Of a DNA stretch of 28,938 bases, positions 15,153 through 22,340 are shown piece by piece; the first letter of the stretch is position 1, and the number at the start of each line of letters is the position of its first letter. The position numbers and the translations under genes are program-made. Below the pieces are notes generated by a model. The model made no database searches. It saw only the letters and a list, made by a program, of their open reading frames with translations, and was not told where the DNA came from. Source of the DNA: JABMOV01 sp964654545 (GTDB lineage: Bacteria > Fidelibacterota > Marinisomatia > Marinisomatales > JABMOV01); assembly GCA_964654545.1 (NCBI GenBank), contig CAZZIU010000024.1:1-28938 (forward strand), written 5' to 3'.

Positions 15153-17174
15153 GTGGTTAAAAGCCTTTTTATAACCTTCCTCATCACCATTCACTTTGGT
15201 TTATCGAGTCCGTGGATTGGAAGAGTCCTGGATAATCAATCACTAAAACCCTTGCCCTATACGGTTATAACCCATATCCCAACCCAATCATGGATCATTG
15301 CTGATCAGTTTGGTACATATCTACTTCCAGATGCCTATTCCGCCGGCGATTCACTGAAAATAAACCGATACGGATACCAATCAAAAAAAGTTGCGTTACC
15401 ACCAGGAAAAGTATTTACTATTTTTCTTATACCAAGTCCTATTGAGCTTGGTCCAATCACATCAGAAGCAAACATTAGTCCTGCCAGTGACCAATTATCG
15501 TACACCTATTCCAGTGACAAAACTCTCCTCGTTGACCATCGCTCTTTTTTCAATCATTTGCCTGGTGTAACGGTGCGTACCTATGGCGGTCCGGGAAGCA
15601 TTGGATTGATCAGTGTGGATGGGGGATCTGCAACCCATACTTCCGTATCCATAAATGATTTACCATTGACCAATAATCAAACAGGAATGACAGATATATC
15701 TCAAATTCCATCCCTATTCTTACAGCAAGCAGATTTACAGCAATCACCATCAGGTTGGGTTGGTATACAACTTCATGCCAGACCACAAAATGAAGTAGAA
15801 TTTGGATATGGCAGCTATGGTCATCGATCCTGGCATGCTTCGCATCGGATTTTTTCCCTACGAACCCCGCTTGCAATAATTATTGGTGAGCAGGTTGATG
15901 ATGGAAATTTCCCGGCTGACTGGCGGTCCACCCACCAGATCCGTACAAACAACGGATTTCATCAGCAATACCTTGCCATGACCACCAGCACAGTTATTAG
16001 CGATCAACGATCGCTGAAAGTCTTTGGTTTATTTTCAAAAAATAAGCGGGGAAATCCTGGCCCGGTATGGTCCCCCTCTCTGGCCAACCGATCCGATGAT
16101 CTGCTACTGATTGGTGCTTCCAGTTATTTTGTACGAATTGCCGGATACAGTTCTATTACTGGTTTGATGAAAATAAACCGTGACGAATACCGGGACCCGC
16201 AAAGAAGATACCGGGCAAGCCATCAATTGCGGACGATTTCCCTATTCTATCACAGGCAACATTCAATCGATCAAAAACTTGAAATTTCTTCTACTTTAAT
16301 CGCCACGTATGACAGTCTGCGAAGCACTGCAGCCGGCAATCATAGAAACATAATCATCGGAATTGAACCTGAAATTTCTTATTCATCCAATAGCGGTTTT
16401 CATACCAAACTGAGCGGCGAAAAAATGTGGCAGTCTCACCTAACATCTGATATGTCATGGATCTTTACTATCGGTCATAATACACATCCATTCTCCTATG
16501 GATTCAACCACAGCTACGTCAACCACAGTCCGTCCATGAATGATCGCTATTGGGTTCCCGGGGGAAATCCTGATTTATCATCAGAAAAACTCATTACTGA
16601 TAAATGTTATTTCAAATTTCAACCAATGGGGGTGCTAACCGCCACTGTAGAATTATACTCCATATTTGCGAAAGACCTCATTCAGTGGAAGCCGGTCTCT
16701 ACCTACTGGCAGCCGGTCAATATTACCAAATCGCAACGACGTGGAATAAAGGGCAAAATACATTGGGAAGTACAAACATTTATCTCTGGTTCTTTGGCAT
16801 TTAACAGGATTAGCTCCACCTATCTGGTACCCGGAGATCATTATGGAAAGGCGATTGTTTATACACCAAAATACATTTGGACAAATACAGTCAATGTCCA
16901 CACGCCTCTTCTGACAATGTCCGCCACTTCCCATTACATGAGCCGAATTATTTCCCTGTACAGTTGGCCAGAGGATGTGGTGTTGCCCTCGGTGTTAATA
17001 CATGATGTATCGTTTTTTCACAAATGGGGCGGGAAAACCGGACTATTGGAAACACGTTTTACCATTCAAAATATGACAAATGCATCCTATGAAATGTTTC
17101 GTGGCTTCCCGGAAATGGGAAGATCGTACCGGCTATCATTAACCTTATCAACTGAGAGATTAAAATTATCATGA
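15153..17174 (+). CDS. TonB-dependent outer-membrane receptor, probable cobalamin transporter (BtuB-like)
   Basis: Likely imports cobalamin across the outer membrane using TonB energy. From GTG 15153 it is 673 residues. I prefer this start over an in-frame TTG at 15117 because the latter would place a terminator hairpin inside the gene, while GTG gives a clean signal peptide (VVKSLFITFLITIHFGLSS). A carboxypeptidase-regulatory-like domain follows (GRVLDNQSLKPLPYTVITH on to about residue 95), then a plug with HLPGVTVRTYGGPGSIGLISVDGG-type sequence split over about 135-160 and VSINDLPLTNNQ, then the barrel up to GRSYRLSLTLS. The last residue is Ser and not the usual Phe. The riboswitch in front and the BtuG-like gene behind support B12 as substrate; this is inference from context. 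Confidence 0.87.
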   Translation: MVKSLFITFLITIHFGLSSPWIGRVLDNQSLKPLPYTVITHIPTQSWIIADQFGTYLLPDAYSAGDSLKINRYGYQSKKVALPPGKVFTIFLIPSPIELGPITSEANISPASDQLSYTYSSDKTLLVDHRSFFNHLPGVTVRTYGGPGSIGLISVDGGSATHTSVSINDLPLTNNQTGMTDISQIPSLFLQQADLQQSPSGWVGIQLHARPQNEVEFGYGSYGHRSWHASHRIFSLRTPLAIIIGEQVDDGNFPADWRSTHQIRTNNGFHQQYLAMTTSTVISDQRSLKVFGLFSKNKRGNPGPVWSPSLANRSDDLLLIGASSYFVRIAGYSSITGLMKINRDEYRDPQRRYRASHQLRTISLFYHRQHSIDQKLEISSTLIATYDSLRSTAAGNHRNIIIGIEPEISYSSNSGFHTKLSGEKMWQSHLTSDMSWIFTIGHNTHPFSYGFNHSYVNHSPSMNDRYWVPGGNPDLSSEKLITDKCYFKFQPMGVLTATVELYSIFAKDLIQWKPVSTYWQPVNITKSQRRGIKGKIHWEVQTFISGSLAFNRISSTYLVPGDHYGKAIVYTPKYIWTNTVNVHTPLLTMSATSHYMSRIISLYSWPEDVVLPSVLIHDVSFFHKWGGKTGLLETRFTIQNMTNASYEMFRGFPEMGRSYRLSLTLSTERLKLS

Positions 17175-18472
17175 AAATACTGGTATTCATTGCAATCACT
17201 TTTGGAACCCAATTAATTGGACAAAATGAAACGATTATCACCTTATGTGAAGGGAACTATGGTTCATCCAATGCTTCAATCTGGTCGTTTGATGATAGTT
17301 TTTCAGGCATTGTTGGTCCGATCCACTGGGATGCGAATTCAAATCCCCTGGGCGATGTGGCACAATCACTGTTCATTGATGACGATAAATTGTATATCGT
17401 GGTAAATAACTCACACTCGATTGAAGTGATGGACGTTGGTTCCGGAGATCCGGTTTACGAACGTACCATCACTATACCCGGTACTAGCCCTCGCTATATG
17501 ACGGTTCTTGATGGCCTTGGGTACGTTTCGTGCTGGAATCTACAGGGAATCCTGGTGATTGATTTACTCACTGATTCATTTTTGGACACCATTCCTGTTA
17601 GTGGTCTACCAGAAGATATTCTCATCGTGAATAATAAACTATATGTGGCCATTACCATGGATACGGATTGGCACGACGGTGAAATGGTGGCAGAATATGA
17701 TATACTCGATTCCTATGCAATGACCAATACATATACCGTGTTGACAGGTCCGAATCGCCTTCTCTATTTTAATGATCACTTGTATGTCACCAGTGTGTAC
17801 TATGACGAAAACTGGGTGCATACTTACTACGGAACCTCAAAAATAAATTTGACCACTGGATCGGTACTTATTAGGGATTATGGTATCACGTCTGCATACA
17901 ACAATGATATAGTGCTGTTTGGTAATCAAATTTTGCGTGTTATTGGAACTGGTATTGCACCATTAACGGATTCATTACGTTTCGATACAACCGCTGTCAT
18001 GGGAGATTTTCCCGGTATATACAGCATTGATACAGATGGTGAATATTTTTATATCGGTACTACTGATTATAGTGCTCCTGATCAGGTGTATATCATGGAT
18101 GCGGATGGTAATGTGATACATCAGTTTCAGGTAGGAGCAATCCCCGGTGATTTTGCTTTTTACAATACGACCAGTGCTGATAACGGGTATTCCGTCTCAC
18201 TGGTACCAGAGCAAGAAACTCTAATGACCAATTACCCCAATCCGTTTAATCCCTCGACCAGACTGACCATTGATTCTCCTACCGGGAGCCAATCACGTAT
18301 CGAAATTGTAAACATTACAGGTCAGCACATTACCACCTTGCACCAGGGCTGGTTAACAGCAGGCCATCATGCATTTTGCTGGAATGGGAATAGCCAGTCT
18401 TCAGGAGTGTATTTTGCTGTTTTAAGGCAAAAAGATTGTGTGACAATTCAAAAACTTAATCTGATAAAGTAG
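17171..18472 (+). CDS. Secreted YncE/DUF5074-type beta-propeller, BtuG-like, with type IX-like C-terminal tail
   Basis: Probably a surface-exposed cobalamin-capture partner of the receptor. The 433-residue protein has a signal peptide (about 1-18, ending LIGQ). The propeller begins with LCEGNYGSSNASIWSFDD and continues PLGDVAQSLFIDDDKLYIVVNNS, closely resembling the GN.GS.NAS and LGDVAQS phrases of Bacteroidota DUF5074/YncE proteins, the group that includes the B12-binding BtuG. From about residue 354 comes an 80-residue immunoglobulin-like tail: NYPNPFNPST, IEIVNITGQ, GVYFAVL, ending KLNLIK. This tail is typical of type IX secretion cargo in this part of the tree. Bacteroides BtuG is a lipoprotein, whereas no lipobox is present here. 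The ATG overlaps the receptor stop by 4 bp (ATGA), so the two should be co-translated. Confidence 0.8.
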   Translation: MKILVFIAITFGTQLIGQNETIITLCEGNYGSSNASIWSFDDSFSGIVGPIHWDANSNPLGDVAQSLFIDDDKLYIVVNNSHSIEVMDVGSGDPVYERTITIPGTSPRYMTVLDGLGYVSCWNLQGILVIDLLTDSFLDTIPVSGLPEDILIVNNKLYVAITMDTDWHDGEMVAEYDILDSYAMTNTYTVLTGPNRLLYFNDHLYVTSVYYDENWVHTYYGTSKINLTTGSVLIRDYGITSAYNNDIVLFGNQILRVIGTGIAPLTDSLRFDTTAVMGDFPGIYSIDTDGEYFYIGTTDYSAPDQVYIMDADGNVIHQFQVGAIPGDFAFYNTTSADNGYSVSLVPEQETLMTNYPNPFNPSTRLTIDSPTGSQSRIEIVNITGQHITTLHQGWLTAGHHAFCWNGNSQSSGVYFAVLRQKDCVTIQKLNLIK

Positions 18473-18479
18473 AATCTAG

Positions 18480-20108
18480 TTAGTCGTTGAAATTCCAGAT
18501 GATTTGAACCTGTATTAATTGGTTCATTGGCGGTAAAAATTCGTTGGAAGTAATCACCGGAATTGCCAGATCAGTAGATTCCCACAGGTTTTCCGTTGCA
18601 TGTACCACATTATTAACAGACCAAATCATGGTAAACGTGGAAACATGAGCCTCAACGGAGGCATGGCCAAGCCAATAATCTTTTAACGCCGTGGAGGATG
18701 TGGATGATAGAAATGGAATTCCACTGTAAGGGTCCATTCTCCAATTTGGATTTCTGCCAAGTACACCTTCTATTTGCAAGGACAGTTTCGCTAATAAATT
18801 CCCATCAAAGAGCGGCAAATCCCCGGATGTCCCAAACAAAATCCTGTCCGTGAATCCCAAACTTAAGGTGCTGGTATTGAACTGATGCAAAAATTCCGTT
18901 TCCAGTCGAATTTTCCAGATGGAGGTGCTACCGGAAAAACCAATCCCTGTGGCCGATGTTCGTCGGTCTTCTGATGGGGAATGTGACAATAATGATGATC
19001 CATCGACATAATGGTTAACACTTTTTGATTTAGCATAAATAGTGAGTTGATTTTTTTCACCGGAAAACCCGGTCTGGATTGTTGCCGTGGTTGATTGCTG
19101 CATTCGATGACCCATCCCCACAGAATCCAGGAGAATCGGGTTCGGGAACCAGTCCGACGCCAGATCAATTCGATTTGACCATTTTCCTGCCTCAGTTGAA
19201 TAGCTCATACCAGCGATGGGCTGCAGACCATCATTAACGCTGACCACACCCCCCGCTTTTAACTTAAAAGCATTCCAATGAAAAACAAAACCCCCTGATG
19301 ACCACTTTTGTTCAACAAGTTCGGCTCCTGGAGGTGACAGTATTCGCCGATTAAGAGCAATGAAAAGCCGGTTCCCCGTTTTAAATAAAACGTCGGCCCC
19401 AATTCTACTTCTTGCCATACTGTATTTCCCCAGTACCGGGAAAAAAGATGCACCAAGAGTAAAAATTCGATTAGTGTGCATCGCAGATAATTGCAGTTCG
19501 GAATTGCCTATAGGTGTTTTCATTCCCAAGCCGGCACTGGTAATATCATCTTTGAATGTGTTCCGATTGGCGGTGGTATCATAAATACCCATGCCGGTAC
19601 TGAATTTTGCAGCCGATATTTCTATATCTGTTGTTTCCAGTGTTGATGTATAATCCACACGATACGATTGTTGAATCGGAAAATCTTCGCCTGATCCTCT
19701 GATAAAATGCCCATAGCTGCCGGGGTGGGAACGCTTAAATCCATGAAATGATATTTGACGCTGATCGCCAAAATAATCGGCGCGGGCCTCAAAAACATTA
19801 ATTCCCCAGTCACCTTTGGTATAATGAATCTGGGAGTTGGTGAACGTTGTATCTGGAACCGTACCCACTGTGTCTTCCTCAAACGAGGAAAGATATTTCT
19901 GGGGATGTTCATAGCGATACCCAAAACGGGCTGGATAGACGGAAATGGACGGATCAAATAATATTCGGCCTGAAACCCAATCTTCCTGCCAGGTTGAAAT
20001 TCCCAGCTTTTGGGTTGCTCCCAACTGCTGGCTCCAGTCAAATGGATACAGTTCCATGGACTGTCCAAACAAGAAAAATGGGAAAGCCAGTAATATTACT
20101 TTACGCAT
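18480..20108 (-). CDS. Outer-membrane beta-barrel protein, putative porin
   Basis: Function not established. The protein is 542 residues from ATG 20108, chosen because MRKVILLAFPFFLFGQS is a clean signal peptide; an in-frame TTG four codons upstream is less likely. The mature part is almost entirely alternating hydrophobic and polar stretches with frequent aromatic residues. It has no plug domain and ends in VQIIWNFND, similar to the last strand of Bacteroidota 'putative porin' families. It is the last gene after an ECF S component, whose stop it overlaps by 8 bp. That coupling suggests it may be the outer-membrane gate for the same nutrient. Its stop is only 7 bp from the stop of the convergent beta-propeller gene. 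Confidence 0.6.
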   Translation of the reverse strand: MRKVILLAFPFFLFGQSMELYPFDWSQQLGATQKLGISTWQEDWVSGRILFDPSISVYPARFGYRYEHPQKYLSSFEEDTVGTVPDTTFTNSQIHYTKGDWGINVFEARADYFGDQRQISFHGFKRSHPGSYGHFIRGSGEDFPIQQSYRVDYTSTLETTDIEISAAKFSTGMGIYDTTANRNTFKDDITSAGLGMKTPIGNSELQLSAMHTNRIFTLGASFFPVLGKYSMARSRIGADVLFKTGNRLFIALNRRILSPPGAELVEQKWSSGGFVFHWNAFKLKAGGVVSVNDGLQPIAGMSYSTEAGKWSNRIDLASDWFPNPILLDSVGMGHRMQQSTTATIQTGFSGEKNQLTIYAKSKSVNHYVDGSSLLSHSPSEDRRTSATGIGFSGSTSIWKIRLETEFLHQFNTSTLSLGFTDRILFGTSGDLPLFDGNLLAKLSLQIEGVLGRNPNWRMDPYSGIPFLSSTSSTALKDYWLGHASVEAHVSTFTMIWSVNNVVHATENLWESTDLAIPVITSNEFLPPMNQLIQVQIIWNFND

Positions 20109-20661
20109 CAATCGGTACAATTTTTGGTATCACCAAAGGGACTCCTACCAGGAATACCACGGTATTGGAAACATGATGTACAACTAAAAATAACATTCCT
20201 GAAAAATAGATTCCCAATGTTTCCTGCCAGGAAAACCCGGCGGAAATAGGGTATGCCAGCGATGTACAGGTATCGTAAATAAATGTCATACCAAAACCGG
20301 CTAATCCGGCCAGTACGATGTGAGATGTAAGGAATTTTTCACGCCAGAACAATGGCCGAAGAAATCCCCCAAGCATTCCAATTATTGTCATTGAAAACAC
20401 TTGTGAAATCAAAAGTGGTGGAAACATGAGGCCTGATCCAACTGGATTCATTGCAGAGAAAATAAATTCTGCTACACCGCCCACTATCATCCCCCATCGT
20501 ATGCCAAGGGAAACACCGGCAATAAAGATAATGACAGTGATAAATTCAACATTGGGTACAATGAGCAATGCAAATCCTGCACCAATGGCAATGGCCGTAA
20601 ACATGGCTGCACGCACCAGTTGGTGCAATGATACTGGAACTGTGGGCGACCGATTATTCAT
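20101..20661 (-). CDS. ECF-transporter substrate-binding (S) component
   Basis: Membrane subunit that would capture a micronutrient and couple to a shared EcfT-EcfA module. From ATG 20661 it is 186 residues with about six hydrophobic segments: AAMFTAIAIGAGFALLI, FITVIIFIAGVSLGI, GMIVGGVAEFIFSAMNP, LLISQVFSMTIIGMLGG, IVLAGLAGFGMTFIY and FSGMLFLVVHHVSNTVVFLV. The early small-residue-rich helix and the NPVGSGLMFPPLLISQ loop recall the ECF_trnsprt family of S components. A longer in-frame extension to 20748 lacks sense as a signal and lies inside the upstream gene, so I reject it. The substrate cannot be read from the sequence; proximity to a B12 receptor makes cobalamin or a precursor possible. 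No ecfA or ecfT is in the window. Confidence 0.75.
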   Translation of the reverse strand: MNNRSPTVPVSLHQLVRAAMFTAIAIGAGFALLIVPNVEFITVIIFIAGVSLGIRWGMIVGGVAEFIFSAMNPVGSGLMFPPLLISQVFSMTIIGMLGGFLRPLFWREKFLTSHIVLAGLAGFGMTFIYDTCTSLAYPISAGFSWQETLGIYFSGMLFLVVHHVSNTVVFLVGVPLVIPKIVPIDA

Positions 20662-21613
20662 CCTCACCTTTATACAGATTGGTACGAAAATAATTGTGTC
20701 GATCGGTCCAAATGCCCGGTTCCTTATCTTCATCAAGCGCCTTGTCATACAGATTTAATTTTGCATCCATGTTATCTATATAGTGCAGCAGCAGTGCTTC
20801 CTTTAATTTTGGTTTCACAGGACTTTGCCACTCATACCGGCCCTGATGCGCTAAAATGAGGTGTTCCAGCTTTTGTAACAATTCCGGCGGGAAATCTTTT
20901 ATACCGGCTGCCGTTTCGCGCACCATATCTCTACCCAATACAATGTGCCCGATAAATTGACCTTCGGTGGTGTAATTACTCTCTAGGTCCGATTCGATTT
21001 CACGAATTTTTCCAACGTCATGAAGAAAAACACCAGCCAACAACAAATCACGATCAACGTGATAATGATCCGCTAATGCCTTTGCTACATTACCCATGGA
21101 AAGCACATGCTCAAGAAACCCTGAACGGTAGTTGTGATGCATCATAATGGATGCGGGATGAACCAGAAGGCGATCTTTGTTCTGTTTATATATTTTTGAA
21201 ACCAATGCACGCAGATGGGCATTTTTTATGGACCGTATTCCAACAACGATTTCTTTCCACATTGTTTCCGGATCAAATTGCGATGCGGGAACAATGAGCG
21301 CCGGATCATATCCATACCTGCCATAGTATTGTACTGAAGCACAATTAATTTTCTTAATTATCAACTGAAGGCGATCGTGATAGGATTCAATGACTCCAGA
21401 TACTGCCACCGGATCACCGGTTGTGAATTTATTATCGTATTCATTTACCTTGTCCCAAATTTTCGCTCCAATCTGACCGGTGCGATCACGTAGAATTAAA
21501 TCAAGATAAATATCCTTGGTCCGAGTAAAACGAGTATGTTTTTCCGCGCAAAGAAAAAACCCCTGTATAGTTTGACCTTCTTTAAACTGATCTATGGAAT
21601 ATATTTTTTTCAT
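20654..21613 (-). CDS. YhaM-like 3'-5' exoribonuclease (OB fold + HD domain)
   Basis: Probably degrades RNA (and perhaps single-stranded DNA) from the 3' end. The 319 residues match YhaM/Cbf1. An N-terminal OB-fold nucleic-acid-binding domain covers about 10-95 (LILRDRTGQIGAKIWD, GDPVAVSGVIESYHDRLQL). The HD domain follows with HHNYRSGFLEHVLSM (His about 160 and 169), the metal pair in LHDVGK (198-199), and later HLILAHQG. All expected metal ligands are visible. The end of the gene overlaps the S-component start by 8 bp (ATGAATAA). A housekeeping nuclease joined to a transporter gene is odd, and is probably compaction more than function. Confidence 0.87.
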   Translation of the reverse strand: MKKIYSIDQFKEGQTIQGFFLCAEKHTRFTRTKDIYLDLILRDRTGQIGAKIWDKVNEYDNKFTTGDPVAVSGVIESYHDRLQLIIKKINCASVQYYGRYGYDPALIVPASQFDPETMWKEIVVGIRSIKNAHLRALVSKIYKQNKDRLLVHPASIMMHHNYRSGFLEHVLSMGNVAKALADHYHVDRDLLLAGVFLHDVGKIREIESDLESNYTTEGQFIGHIVLGRDMVRETAAGIKDFPPELLQKLEHLILAHQGRYEWQSPVKPKLKEALLLHYIDNMDAKLNLYDKALDEDKEPGIWTDRHNYFRTNLYKGEDE

Positions 21614-21712
21614 ACAACAACCTACAAATTAGACGATATTTTTAGGGAATAAAAACCAGGAAGAAATTAATTTCTGGCGATCAAAAACCAAAGAGGCATT
21701 TACGAAACAGTT

Positions 21713-22201
21713 TTGAATAGCGATAATCTGAAAATTGAGTTAGTTAATTATGCAAATCTAAAGCATAATCGAATACTGGAAGCCGTGTTGACTAAATGGT
21801 TTCAGGATCCGAAAGATTTGCAGTTTACCGATCCTCGTATGGCCTACCCTTTTTCATTCAAAAAATGGGTAAAACTGTCTTACCAGCAGCCCAATGTTGA
21901 AACCTTGGTACTGAAGAAAGATGCTTGGATCATTGGGCATGCCAGTATACTGTCGATTCCGTCAAGAAGACAGAAACACATTTTTCATTTCTTTGTTGAT
22001 AAAGCATCGCGCGGGAAAGGGATCGGAAAATTATTTTTACGTGAGATTTTGCACCAAATTGAACAGGATCAGGCTGTGTTGATTTCGCTTCGAGTATCAC
22101 CAAAAAATACTGCTGCAATCGCGCTTTATGAAAGAGCAGGATTTGTAGTGGCCGGATCCACACCCAACGGCAGTTTGTCTATGGAAAAAGTCCTTACGTG
22201 A
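21713..22201 (+). CDS. GNAT-family N-acetyltransferase
   Basis: Transfers an acetyl group from acetyl-CoA to an unknown amine. The 162-residue protein has the GNAT core: beta strands with TLVLKKDAWIIGHASIL, the acetyl-CoA-binding loop RGKGIGKLFLREIL (about 99-112), and the C-terminal NTAAIALYERAGFVVAG typical of RimI-like enzymes. The start is uncertain: the first in-frame candidate is TTG at 21713, with an AAGAGG element 16 bp upstream, which is rather far; the frame remains open further upstream without an ATG. It is divergent from the YhaM gene with a 99-bp gap, and its TGA overlaps the 3' end of the iron operon by 8 bp. Confidence 0.8.
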   Translation: MNSDNLKIELVNYANLKHNRILEAVLTKWFQDPKDLQFTDPRMAYPFSFKKWVKLSYQQPNVETLVLKKDAWIIGHASILSIPSRRQKHIFHFFVDKASRGKGIGKLFLREILHQIEQDQAVLISLRVSPKNTAAIALYERAGFVVAGSTPNGSLSMEKVLT

Positions 22202-22340
22202 TCGGTCTGTCTTCGTTCACGGGACAATCTTTGCAATGCTGATCGGAATCCACCTGTGTGAATTGCCGAATAAATGTAAACCCAACGTAGAAGAAGGCTC
22301 CCAATCCCAGTAGTGAAGCAATGATGGTTTGCCAGGTCAT
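22194..22340 (-). CDS. FeoB-associated Cys-rich membrane protein
   Basis: A 48-residue protein of the FeoB-associated family, thought to assist ferrous iron uptake; its exact role is not known. It has one membrane helix (about 5-24, IIASLLGLGAFFYVGFTFI) followed by a short cytoplasmic or periplasmic tail with the CKDCP cysteine pair (about 37-41). ATG 22340 overlaps the feoB stop by one base (TAATG). An in-frame extension to 22439 would lie inside feoB and is rejected. The placement directly behind feoB is the strongest argument for the call. Its last 8 bases overlap the end of the convergent acetyltransferase gene. Confidence 0.85.
   Translation of the reverse strand: MTWQTIIASLLGLGAFFYVGFTFIRQFTQVDSDQHCKDCPVNEDRPIT

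Noticed and set aside
20662..20748. N-terminal extension of the S component to 20748
   Set aside because: It is entirely inside the exonuclease gene and adds a charged, non-membrane leader; ATG at 20661 with an 8-bp overlap matches the local pattern.
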